Positions 12,776-23,397 of a DNA stretch of 64,000 nucleotides are shown in pieces (positions within the stretch are counted from its first letter, which is position 1; each line of letters begins with the position of its first letter). The position numbers were made by a program, and so were the translations under genes. The stretch lies in assembly GCA_024811115.1 (NCBI GenBank), contig JAKOGH010000825.1, forward strand, positions 31,400 through 95,399, in the 5' to 3' direction. The notes below the pieces were generated by a model, which did no database searches, had not been told where the DNA came from, and was given only the letters and a program-made list of their open reading frames with translations. The stretch comes from Terana coerulea. Its lineage: Eukaryota > Basidiomycota > Agaricomycetes > Polyporales > Phanerochaetaceae.

Positions 12776-15269
12776 TTAAGCTAATGGTGGATATCCAGTA
12801 GTAGTGTTCCATGCACTTCCTGCTGGTACCTTCCAGTCACCATGGCATCCCCAGGCCCAGTCAGTGTCCCCAATCATTTCCCTCATAGCATCAACGAAGG
12901 TGGATACTGGACACAAGCCATCCTTGTGCTCTGGGCAACCCTTGATAGAGGTTAAGGGTACTACGCCGTCATTGACAATAACCCGAATCTGAGGGTCTGG
13001 CACCGACGTGCAGGATAGAACTGTATGGGGTTTGTTTATAAGAGTGTCGGTGACCTCGGGATGAGAGATACGTACGCTGGAAGTGCACGTTGGTGGCGAA
13101 AGGCGCGAGATGCGAGACCTTGAATGACCGGTTTTCGGGTATATGATCCGCAGGTAATGGACCGCTGTCCGCCAAACTGGACAAGTTGAGAGCAGTCAAG
13201 ACTGCGCAGAGTCACTCAATGTACGTCCTTGGAAGACTACATACATAACTTACTGTTAAGAACAACGACCTCATGCGTGGCGTCAACATATAGGCTTTGG
13301 CCAAGTGGGAAGGTGGCGGAGCTGTCGTCCAGGGTGGCATTGGTTGAGGAGTTGTGAGTCTCGATGGGCGTGTGCGTCAAGCGGGCGACGAGTTCCTGAA
13401 CGTATCCTATGCCCTGAACACGAGCGACCGGCGAGCCAAACGCCGAGTCATACCAGAAGTATAGGTCCAGCCTGTGGCCACTCCAAACATCAGTAACGGC
13501 CTTTCCAGGCAGAGGAGTCACTCACGCGTAGTCGAAACCAATCCATTCTTCCTCCGTGAAAAGCTCGCAGAACTTCGAATAGCCAATCGCAACAGTCTGG
13601 TATTCAAATCTGGTTCAATTCTTGATTCTGGAAGGGAGAACGATGGTCATTTACCTCATATGCACACGTCTGCTGCAGAGTATAAATGTCTTCAATCGAG
13701 AGGTCGTAGCCTTTCAGCTGAGGTGCCAATCGGGCGTGTGCGTTTTCAGGTAGATGTTGGCCCATTTGCGCACGTACCAGATGCCACGATCAGCTTTGTC
13801 CTTATCGTCGGCATTCGGGCAGCTGGGATAAAAATTAGCGGTATGATAACGGCGACAGGAGAACGAGCTTACGTCTTGTATGGGGCAAGCGTATTGTTGA
13901 ACTGATGATGTCGGGCAATGTGAGTCGAAGATTCATGTACAGAGTAAATACACGTACGCCTTTCGCTTCGATAGTGATACTCTGCTGGTACTGTCCTTCG
14001 AATGGATAACCAAAGAATCCGATAGCAAAGTTCAATGCAGAAGCCAGCATACGATCCCTTAAACCGGTTGAGAAGAATGAATAGCGTCTCCAAGTACTAG
14101 GGTACGCACTGAGACTCCGTGCGGAAGACCGGAATAGTGTTCGACTCAGAGAAGTTCTACCCATTGTTAGTAAACGCTTGATTGCGTGCATATGTATGAC
14201 CTACCTTCAGGAGGAAACCGTACTTGAGACGCGTTGCGACGCCGAGATCAACTGCAGAAACAGTCAGTGCATAACGCTAACAGCAGGGGTGATGAACTCA
14301 CAAAGTTGCTGCCTGCCGAAGGGCGTGAGGACTGCATAGTTTCAGCATTTTACCAAAGAGCATGAGTTAAGAATTTCAACTGACCTTCCTCGCCCAGCTT
14401 GTATGTCCTGCCCACGTCGTTAATTTAAAGGAATAGAAATAAAACACGGCCACGCACCATTCATTCATGAAAGCCAAGTCTCCAGTAGCCGTCCAACCTG
14501 CCGCAGCCTGATTCAAACGGCCGGAGAAGTTCGCGGGGCCACCATACGAGGCTAAGCGCATGTAGCGTAAGACCGTTGAAAGGAGTGATAACACAAGTAC
14601 GTACCGTATTGGGTAGGATATCGCGCGCCGTGACGATGGACCAAATGCAACCCAGTAATGCGGCACGTGTCTGGCACATCCGGACTGGAGTCCAAGCCGA
14701 AGGAGTCTTGCTCAACGCTGAACCATGGCGAAAGGTTTCCCCAATGCCTGAAGACGTCAAACTTCGCGGACTTGTTGCCTTTGCTCGCGAATGCAGGGGA
14801 AACAAGGTTGGGTGCACCGGTGTGGACTGGGTATGACGGTGCGGTGGCAATGAGGGCAGGCTCAGCTCCGGTAGGGGTCGGCCCCGCATAGCCCACCGAG
14901 GTAGGAAAGAGTGAAGGAAAGACGTTTGTAGGGGATGCGGGCGGGAAGTGATGGACTTCAGACGAGCCTGCGTACGGCGGGGCAAACACTTCGATGTTGC
15001 GTTGCGGCTTGCTCCGGGCGTCCACGTCGCTTCCAGAACCACAGACCACGGCTTGCACGGCGAGGCATGAGAGAACTCCAGCAAGGAAAACCGGCGGCCG
15101 TGTAGAGCTTAGGGTAAGAGGATATGTTGCAACGGCCCGCCTTGCGCGCAGGTTCTTCTCCGACGTCGTTTGGGCGTGGGAGGAGAGATTCGTGCTCAGG
15201 GCTTGCTCGGTCTGCGCCAGAGAGCTCCTTGTACTCCCCACTGGACTCGACGTCCTTGTACCGGTCCAT
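12776..15269 (-). CDS. Histidine acid phosphatase (phytase/MINPP-like), membrane anchored
   Basis: This is a histidine phosphatase superfamily enzyme of the acid phosphatase/phytase type, releasing phosphate from phosphomonoesters outside the cell or in the secretory lumen. The catalytic RHGARYP lies near 14620. Downstream exons read TYKLGEE, VLTPFGRQQL, DLGVATRLKYGF, ALNFAIGFFGYPFEGQYQ, CPNADDKDKADRGIWYVRKWA and LDLYFWYDSAFGSPVA, in family order, across about ten short introns. The second motif is DATHEVVV, so His is followed by Glu rather than the usual Asp. The N-terminus (ATG at 15267-15269) is acidic and followed by a hydrophobic stretch (VFLAGVLSCLAVQAVV), suggesting a type II anchor. 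These two parts lie in different frames, so an intron or one-base error is needed between 15050 and 15150. Length is about 560 residues. It is divergent with the P450. Confidence 0.85.
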
Positions 15270-15602
15270 GACGGCGAGTGTAGCAGGCAAGCAGCAAGTG
15301 CGTGTTGGCTGCAGCAGCGCGGCGGCCGAGCCAATGCGGTCGTTCTGAAAGCGCGCAATCTCACGCGGCTGCGCTCCGATTGGCTGGCGCCTCCCCAATC
15401 TGGCTTGCCGTACAGCTTCGAGCCGTGACGATGTTCTCACCGCGATGGTCACCAGCGAGGATGTTATTACACCAACAGCCTTACAGCGATCACTCGGGCC
15501 TGCCGCAACCTTGCTGATCCATACCGGCCCTGTCTGCGGCGCCCGGAGCTGCGCGCTGCGTGGCAAAGAAGGCGGCCGTATTTCACGCAGCATCTGCGTT
15601 TG

Positions 15603-15610
15603 TATATAAA
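15603..15610 (+). promoter_or_regulatory. TATA box of the P450 gene
   Basis: TATATAAA lies 58 bp upstream of the P450 ATG at 15668, in the 398-bp space shared with the divergent phosphatase gene. Confidence 0.6.
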
Positions 15611-15667
15611 GCACAGGACCCTGCAACCCTCCGAATAACCAGACAGCCCGCCTAGAATACCACAACC

Positions 15668-17890
15668 ATGTCAAGCTTTGCCCTATACGCACTCGGCGCC
15701 CTCGTTTCCGTGGCCTTGTACCTCATCGTTCCCTTCTTGTGGAGGAACTTGACTTCACCTCTCAGACATCTTCCGGGCCCACCGAGCCCAAGTCTTCTCT
15801 TCGGCAACTTCAAGGTCATACAGGATGCGGAGAATTCCGTTCCCCAGGAGCAGTGGGTCCAACAGTACGGACCAAACATAACCTACCAAGGTCTCTTTCG
15901 GGGTACGTGACTTCAAGTCGTCTGCTGCATTCAGAGCTCACGGTGATGCTACGTTTAGTCTCGCCGCCTATGGACCATGGATACAAAGTACGTTCATCGT
16001 GGCCCTCAGCTTATCGAATAGGCCTGACTGGCTCACGGCTGCAGAGCACTCCATCACATCCTCACACATTCCGTGGACTACCAGAGGTCCGCTCCCTCTC
16101 GATACCACTTGGGTCGTATTGTAGGGCCTGGCGTCCTAGTCACAGAAGGTATGGCTCAGTCGATTGTTACTCAGTGTTGCATTCTCAACCATATACTAGA
16201 GGAGCAGCACCGACAGCAGGTAAGTGTATAGACTATGAGGCGCTGAACATAGCCTGAACTTCATTCAAGCGGCGGGTTATGAACCCCGCTTTCGGACCAG
16301 CCCAGATCAGAGAGCTCACGGACATCTTCACAGAGAAGTCGAATCAGGCAAGCATGTCATCTAGAGCAGTCCTAATCATACTGATGTCCGTACTTAGCTC
16401 CGCGATTTGTGGTCTGCAGAGATCAGCAAGGCCGGAGGTGGCTCTACCAAGATCGACGCATTGGCATGGCTCAGCAAGGCTACGCTCGATATCATCGGAG
16501 TGGCCGGTATGACAAAACCCGTTGGTAAATTTACCGGAGATCTAACATAACTCTACGCTCAGGTTTCAACTACACGTTCGATGCTCTCAATCCTGAGGGT
16601 TCCGAAAACGAGCTGAATACAGCATTCAACACCATATTCAACCCGCGGAACGGAACACCATTCCTCGCCATGTTTCAAGGTATTTTCCCGCCTCTACGTC
16701 TCATCGTAAGCGCACAGTTACCTTTGCTAATGTGGGCGCACGTACTCACGACTTACCATCCTCAGAAAACTGCGGAGAGCCGACGCGCAGAGCACGCGCA
16801 AAGTGTCATGCGTCGCATAGGCCTTCAACTGATCGCGGAGAAGAAAGCGGCCATCCTGGCCGAAACCCGAGAGAAGGGCCGGGGCGTCGAACGGAAAGAC
16901 CTCACCAGCCGCGATCTCCTCACGCTGTTGATTAGGTCGAACATGGCCACCGACATTCCGGAGGGCCAGCGGCTCTCCGACGACGAAGTCCTCGCCCGTT
17001 AGTCATCACCTCTGTGCATTCCCACTCAATCTGACACATTCGCTTGCAGAGGTCCCGACGTTCATCGTTGCTGGTCATGAGACTACTAGTACGGGGACGA
17101 TGTGGTGCTTGTTCGCCCTTACGCAGTCGCCGGACGTTCAGACGAAACTGCGGAACGAGCTCCTGCAAGTCCAGACGGAAACACCGACGATGGACGAGCT
17201 TATGGCTCTGCCGTACCTGGACATGGTCGTAAAGGAGACCCTGCGACACCATGCACCGGTGCCTTCGACGTCGCGTGTGGCTATGAAGGACAGCATCATC
17301 CCCGTGAGCACGCCTTTCACCGACAGGAAAGGACAAATGTGCGACCACATCAGGTGGGTCCGGGGTATTACCGTTGAGATTGTGCCTCTGACCGGTCGCG
17401 CGCAGGATTGGCAAGGGAGATATGATATTCCTCCCGATATTGGCCCTCAACCGGTCCAAGGAGCTGTGGGGCGAGGATGCACATGAGTTCAAGTAAGTCA
17501 CAATGTGGTAGACTCGAGGTTCACACTTTAATAATACCTTCTAGGCCTGAGCGGTGGGAGCACACCCCTGAGAAGATCAGCAACATTCCAGGCGTATGGG
17601 GCAACCTTCTCACTTTCCTTGGCGGCCCGCGCGCCTGCATAGGCTATCGGTTCTCCCTCGTCGAGTTCGTCTCCTATATTATCACCACCTGCCTTCTTCC
17701 TAACGTCAGCTTGCCTTATAGGATGAAAGCACTCCTGTTCGCTCTCGTCCGCGCATTTGAGTTCGAGCTCGCCGTCAGGCCGGAAGATGTGCAGAAGAAG
17801 GCGTCCATCGTCCAACGGCCGGTCATCAAGAGCGAACCGGAGAAAAAATACCAGATGCCACTAATCATCAAGCCGTACCGCCCTTCATAG
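15668..17890 (+). CDS. Cytochrome P450 monooxygenase
   Basis: This is a haem-thiolate monooxygenase, anchored in the ER by an N-terminal helix ([18 protein letters not shown]) followed by the proline hinge [13 protein letters not shown]. Family motifs appear in order: [20 protein letters not shown] (helix C region), [12 protein letters not shown] (helix I oxygen-binding), KETLRHHAP (ExxR), FKPERW, and the haem loop [17 protein letters not shown] with the ligand Cys. The gene has about ten introns of roughly 50-60 nt. One (16348-16397) uses a GC donor, CAG|GCAAGC. Exon 1 (15668-15902) and the conserved [19 protein letters not shown] segment are out of phase by one base at the only clear splice sites, so an indel or unusual splice is likely. 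The substrate is unknown; nothing nearby suggests a gene cluster. Confidence 0.93.
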
Positions 17891-18302
17891 ATGCATCTGG
17901 GGCTGCTGTCTCGCAAGGTTTGGAGATAAGGACGATGGCTTTGGGTTGATGGATGTTGGCATGTATCCTACAGTAGGAGTAATTGCATTGGCGATTCTTT
18001 GCCGGAGACACCGTAAAGCTGGCCTGGCTGTTCATTACTAAGGAGCTGCTGGTCGAGCTAGTACCGCTCTGGGCACCGGGATCCGGGCAGCCTGGACCAC
18101 AGAGCACACTACACTAGTACTCGAAAGCTCAACATTCTGAAAGGCACGAGCATTACAGGCGAGGATAAAATCAAATATCAACACAGCAAGATGCAATATG
18201 ATGTTGCTCTCACCAAGGGCTCGTGTCGTTGATCAGACAAAAGTCCAGATGAAGCTCGCGCAGGTTTAGAGTGCAAACTCGGACAATGAAAGTTAGTTGA
18301 AC
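17891..18302. other. Intergenic, no gene seen
   Basis: This is the 3' flank of the P450 gene up to the hAT-type element. Reading frames are short and unconserved. Confidence 0.6.
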
Positions 18303-18310
18303 GACCTATG

Positions 18311-19052
18311 TAAGGCTCCAACCATTTACTTTAATTACTCTTTTAAACCCTTTACAACTCTTTACCTTTACCTTTAAACTACAAAACGGCTGTAAAGGGG
18401 TGTAAACTGTTTAGTAAAGAGTATGTAAAGGATATCGCCTGGGGCACATAGATCATTGCTGCGAGCGTCCAGACAATAATGTAGGTGTAGACTGTTGTGC
18501 AGCAACAACATGTCTGATCATGCCGACATCTTGGACAAGTTCAAACATGCAGCACGGACTCGGATGCGCTACAGCGAGTGGCAGATAAAGCTCGGAGATA
18601 TTGCCCCGCCTAGGTGCTCGTTCAACGCTGAACCAACATCTTCGTAAGGGTGCACGTCAGCAGTGATAGTTGCTGCTAATAGTTGATAGGAGGCTACTGA
18701 GACACTCCTGACATGGCTCTTTCCTGAACAACTTCTGAGTCTTGAAAATTTGCTCTTGGATTCAGCCCAGCAGCCGCCGTCCCGCCGCGCAAGCAAAACT
18801 GTTCTGCTTTCAAGCTGACATCGACAAGAAGACCTCCTTCTCATTGAACCACGCCGCAACAGAGGCAGTAGAAAATCTGAAAATTTATTTGTGGCTTTGT
18901 AGGTAACTATACTTTCTACAGCCCTGGACTTAGTGCGGAAACACTCTATAAACTAGTCTTTACTCTTTATAAACTGTTTAATACCCTTTATTTACTCTTT
19001 ACTCTTTAACTACAAATATTTTGTAAAGGTAAAGTAAAGGGTTGGAGCCTTA
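18311..19052. mobile_element. Non-autonomous hAT-type element, 8-bp target duplication
   Basis: The 742-bp element has perfect 13-bp terminal inverted repeats: TAAGGCTCCAACC at 18311 and its complement ending at 19052. The direct repeat GACCTATG lies on both sides (18303-18310 and 19053-19060). An 8-bp duplication with short inverted ends is the signature of hAT transposases. Both subterminal regions (18330-18430 and 18935-19040) are packed with TTTAC(C)/GTAAAG words, as in hAT transposase-binding regions. The middle (about 18500-18890) is GC-richer and partly open on the + strand, but encodes nothing I recognise and no transposase. Confidence 0.88.
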
Positions 19053-19230
19053 GACCTATGTCCCTTGCAAATCCAGTAAACTCTATTTTCCAAGGACACT
19101 CCTGAGTCTAGGTTCAAATGCAAGAGCACGAATTCTAGCCTATGCTACTGTAGCAGCTAGAAGCCTGGAAGGCTAGAACCAAGGAAGACCCAACTGAGGG
19201 AAGGTTGAAGTGAGGTTGGTCGGCGGAAGC

Positions 19231-19234
19231 AAAA
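19231..19234 (-). terminator. Pol III terminator of tRNA-Pro
   Basis: A run of four T on the minus strand lies directly behind the tRNA 3' end, as Pol III requires. Confidence 0.6.
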
Positions 19235-19235
19235 G

Positions 19236-19317
19236 GGGCTCAACCGGGATTCGAACCCGGGATCCCTTGCAAGTGGAAGCACCCAAAGCAAGTATCTTAC
19301 CTCTAGACCATTGAGCC
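19236..19317 (-). tRNA. tRNA-Pro (UGG) with 10-nt intron
   Basis: On the minus strand GGCTCAA pairs with TTGAGCC as a 7-bp acceptor stem. The D-arm carries TGGTCTAGAGGTAAG (A box) and the T-arm is CCGGGTTCGAATCCCGG (B box). The anticodon stem CTTGC/GCAAG encloses TTTGGG, giving anticodon TGG, which reads proline CCN codons. About 10 extra bases after position 37 form the canonical nuclear tRNA intron. A near-identical gene lies at 45076-45157. Confidence 0.93.
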
Positions 19318-19449
19318 GATAGAGGAAAGCTTCTGGTGTTCCATATATTATGACTACACTCCAGACCACAGTGCAAGTGCGTCATCGCCATTTGGATCCG
19401 CTCCAACTCTCCAAATCTTTGTTCATGGACTCCATGCCATAGCCTCCAC

Positions 19450-19458
19450 TATATATAA
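19450..19458 (+). promoter_or_regulatory. TATA box of the Cys-rich protein gene
   Basis: TATATATAA lies about 86 bp upstream of the ATG at 19544, followed by a pyrimidine-rich leader typical of strongly expressed basidiomycete genes. Confidence 0.5.
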
Positions 19459-19543
19459 CGCCGTTCTCCTACGCACATCGCTATTCACTCCCGCCACACA
19501 CCTCTGCAAGTCCAAACAACTACTCTTCGCAACCTCATTCGCC

Positions 19544-19809
19544 ATGCAGACCTCTGAGCAACCAACCTACCCTCCCACTGCACACACACATCCTCGCAGT
19601 GCATCCGTCGTTGCCGCGCAGCCAGCCCCTCTCTCCGCGATGGCGGTACAGCCGGGAGGGAGGAACGATGAGGGTCGGGCGGAGAGAATCCGAGGTGGCT
19701 GTATCCCTTGTCCGGTATGTCCACACTCCCTACGTCCGCTTGTGTATCGCTAAAGCTATAATGTCAGGGAGGAGGCATGTGCTTCATCATACCCTTGCCA
19801 TGCTGTTAA
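19544..19809 (+). CDS. Small Cys-rich protein ending CIPCP..MCFIIPLPCC
   Basis: Two exons (19544-19714 and 19768-19809) joined across a 53-nt GTATGT..CAG intron encode 70 residues. The first 45 residues are Pro-, Thr-, Ala- and Gly-rich and probably disordered. The tail reads RIRGGCIPCP then GGGMCFIIPLPCC. The intron falls exactly between the two Cys motifs. There is no signal peptide. The hydrophobic, Cys-ended tail might be lipid-modified and membrane-associated, but that is inference. I recall similar tails in other agaricomycete small proteins without an assigned function. A TATA box lies upstream. A remnant of the 3' half of the same gene is at 23067-23182, which supports reality of the intron and stop. 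Confidence 0.7.
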
Positions 19810-20172
19810 AGTGCAGCTCTCCTGGCGATTCGTCGCTTCATACGAACAAATGACCAATAGCGTACACCACCATATATGCGTTTACGACACTTCATGGACT
19901 TGCTACCGAAGCTCAATACTGTACACGCGGACATTCAAAGAACTTCATAATTGCTCACACGGAAAGATACTGTACCATTAGAATGAATGTCCAAATCACT
20001 TCTGGCGTTTTAGCCCTGATCTCCATCGTTGTCTAAGTGTCTTCATAACGCACTCGACTGTTTTCTCACCAACATGCACGCAAAATATTCGTGTTAAACT
20101 CCACTCCACTGCGTAGCCATCAACATTCGTGAAGGCATGCAAGTCGTACTACGTTCTTAAAATCCCGCCAAC

Positions 20173-22646
20173 TCATTCCCTCTCGGCCAGCCCGTAATCT
20201 GTGCCCGCCGTCTTCCTTCTGACCAACCCTTCTCTGATACTAATCCCCATATTCACATCAAACTGACCGGCCCGTCGTAGATTGTCCTGGCACGGATTAT
20301 CCACCTCCGCTATGCGCTCTGCGATGGCTGTGTCTTGACCAATCAACCAAGTTAGCGGAAGCAGCCCAGTAGTTTCAAGGGCCACGTTTGTGAGCTGCGA
20401 CATTCCCGTGCGGCCGATGAGGATGACAGAAAGGACTAAGAGGCAGATTGAGGTACCGAGACCGACGTATAGCTGTAAGAATACGTGAGATTCACGTACA
20501 GCGTGTAGAAGCGAGAACCCTTACCGGTACGGCGTTGAGCTGGTTGTGTTTCAGCATCATTAGCAGGGTGGCAGAGAATGGGTCAAACAGCGACGTACAT
20601 TTAAACGAGACCGGATGAATTGAGTATTCACAGTCGCTTCACCTACGAAAGTCTGAACGACAGACTGTCCAGCCTGTCCCGGTAAACGATTGACGTCAAT
20701 GTTCCTGCCTTGTGGCGGTGGATTGCCTGTCAGTACCAGCAGTTCACGATCACGAGAGATTTGCAGACGTACCATACCAATAGATTGCAGCATACGCATT
20801 GGCGATGTACTGATTGAGGTCCGCTAGAGATACTGTCACATTGGGCAACAGATCGCTGTTGTCCCCACCTTACCCCGTATTCGCGCCAGATATCGCTGTC
20901 GCTACAACTTGCGGTGCTGCGCGGGGGACCAAATAGGATTGCACGAACCTATAAGTTTCGCCATGTTAGCGCAGAACAGCTGGAAATATCATGCTAAACA
21001 AACGCGTCGAAGAAGCTCGAAGTGTGGCAAGACTGCTGCGTGCCCGGGTCCGTGCCATTGGTATACCACATACAGAACTGGTTATCACTTGCTGGGCTGT
21101 CGTTCGGTATGAACTGAGCCTGGAGGGATAGATGCAGTGTCCGTGAGATCTCAATGTCAGAACAACTGAAAGCTTACGATGGAGAGCAGTGGGTCAAACG
21201 ACGGTTCGGGGCCTGCCACTCGTGCCAGGTTGCAGCGGCCTGCTTAAATGGTTCCTCAGCCAGGAGTCCTGTCGCAGCTGAGACCTCGACGGTAGTATTC
21301 TTAACCGCAACGTTGCATGCTAAGATTTGCATCGCGTTAAGCTCGATAGCTAAACTCAACACTCTCAGCCTTGCTCAAGTAAAGGTTGACTAGCACGCAC
21401 TTGTGTTGTGATGCCCGTAAATGCCCTTCGGAAAGATAGGTAGAAGGGACTGCGTGGAGCCGGATATGTCTGTGACGTTTACACTCGCACCGACGATTAT
21501 GGTGGGAATACTTCCGTTGAGGTCTGACGCCATTGTAGTAATAAACGTGAGCGAAGGGTTAGCTGTTCGACTGAAATATCAGCATGGATCATCTGCCACA
21601 TTGTAAAGACAAAGGTACGCACCGAGTGGTAGGCTCACGTTCGGAAACAACGGGTCGGTGAACAGAGTGAAACTCGCATCATTTCCTACGCCCAAATCGT
21701 CGCAGCCCGTCGGGCTATCCTCGACAGGAATAAACTCGACTATCTGGGCATTCGGCACAGTACCACAGTCGACCTGGAATTGGGTGGCATTTACCGTGAC
21801 GTTGCCAACCCCGCCGGACAGCGGCGTGATGGTATCGTACAGCGTGCTGTTCAAGAGACCTGGAGTTTCAATGGTAGGATACAGCGGCAAGACCTGGAGG
21901 ATTGAATATATCGATTCTGGGAAACTGACCGGGGTACCAGAGTCAAGTAAACCGTGAGAAATGCCACAAGTGATTTACTCACTATTTGCCAGCATCATTG
22001 GTGTCTAGATTGCTTGCCAAAGGCACAACACGACCGAGCTGCGTCTGCTGCACGGAGCTAGTCGTCACATTGAATGCCACAACGTTGAACAAGCTCGGCG
22101 TAGTGATGTGGAAAACGAAAATTCCCGTGAGGTATAGCGCGATGAGGACGATCCTGCTGGGGAAGTACGGACCACAACTTGATTCCATAGGACGATCACA
22201 GAGGATCCAAGGCCGAGCCATGCGTTGGACTGATCGTGAAGAGCTGACAGCGTTTGCGGGACGTGGAACTCCCGCTGAAGTGCCAGCTGCTGAGTGAAAA
22301 GGACCAGTAGCGCAGAAAATACCTAGCAGGCTTAGAGTGAGCATCATTGATATAGCATGCCGCGATAGATGAGCAGGCTCACCGTTCCAATGACTTGGGA
22401 TACAGCTGTGACGACCGTAGATAGTCTGTCGGCGCGGGCTCCGGGGTCAACGATGACTCGGTGCTCATAGTGATGCGAGATGACAATAACCAAAGCCACA
22501 TGGGCTAGAATGAGAATGACATGCAATACAATGCACAAACCGACGCGCAGAATGCCGATCGCCGAGTAATGGGCTCTCTTCGAGATACCCACTTCCTCGT
22601 CTTGAGCTGCAGACAATTCGGGCGTGGGCAGGAGCGGGTCTGACAT
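20173..22646 (-). pseudogene. Multi-pass membrane protein, copy 1 (probably decayed)
   Basis: This belongs to a membrane-protein family of unknown function with three members here (also 23398-25877 and 49465-51841). The start is MSDPLLP, shared with copy 2. Helices include VGLCIVLHVILILAHVALVI, a stretch around VSQVIGTVFSALLVLF and IVLIALYLTGIFVFH. An extracellular loop is rich in N-glycosylation sequons (NVTVNATQF, CGTVPN), followed by C-terminal helices (YVGLGTSICLLVLSVILI). Against copy 2, one base is missing near 22155 (WNQVVVRTSPA then SRIVLIALYL in another frame). An in-frame TAA lies at 20870-20872, inside an 18-nt segment absent from copy 2. Part of this could be sequence error, but two independent lesions make loss of function likely. 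Confidence 0.65.
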
Positions 22647-23066
22647 GGTCAACGAAGTAGACATGGAAGAGAACGTTGCATGTTATATGGCCAGCCTGTA
22701 ATTGATACAACCACCATGCCCCCAGCCTGCGGGAGTGTGAGGCGACTGACAATGAGCGGTGGACTTACGGAGAACGCATAACACCGCAGGCGCATCAATT
22801 AAGCATGCCGAGCTCTCCGAAGTGAGATAGCTTGTTAGAGAGCCTGTGGCATCGGAAACTTTAACGGGTCATCGGTGCACTGTCGCATATCTACAGCACA
22901 TCTGGAAGTCTGGCGGACTGGTATCGATGAGGCCTGAGCTCGAGGATGCCGCGTGCGGAGAGAATCCCAGGGATATTTCTGTCACGGTACCGGTCGGTCA
23001 CGGGTCACAAACGATCTTGGCTCGCCGCTGTCACTTGTCACACTCGTACTGCCTGACAGTTTGAGT

Positions 23067-23182
23067 ACTGTCCCGTGTCCGGTATATGTTCACAATCCCT
23101 ACGTCCTCTAGTGTTGTTTTTCCTAGAGGTATCATGTCAGAAAGGAGGCATGGGTTTCATCATCCCTTGGCCATGCTGCTAA
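23067..23182 (+). pseudogene. Remnant of the Cys-rich protein gene (3' end only)
   Basis: The sequence TGTCCGGTATATG..CATGTCAG then GGAGGCATGGGTTTCATCAT and the final TGCTGCTAA match the exon 1 end, intron and exon 2 of the gene at 19544-19809. The upstream part of the gene, with its ATG and promoter, is missing. The second Cys motif has lost one Cys (MGFIIPWPCC). It was carried along in the tandem duplication and has no usable start. Confidence 0.8.
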
Positions 23183-23397
23183 ATTTCAGCTCTTCAGGCC
23201 ATTCGTGACGCCGCATATAATAATATAGCGGACACCACCACCACCACCCTACATGGGTTCACAACTCTTGAGGGACCCAGCTCAAGCCTACCATTTACTG
23301 TTTACACGGACGTTCAATTCACGCGGACGTGCAGAGGACTTCCTACTAACTCTTACGGAAAGATATTAGAATGAGCATTCCAAATTTTCCTCTTCGT

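Noticed and set aside
13474..13905. + strand open frame of 143 codons
   Set aside because: It is antisense to conserved exons of the histidine acid phosphatase.
12776..17890. Phosphatase plus P450 as part of a biosynthetic gene cluster
   Set aside because: No core synthase (polyketide, peptide or terpene) or dedicated transporter lies next to them.
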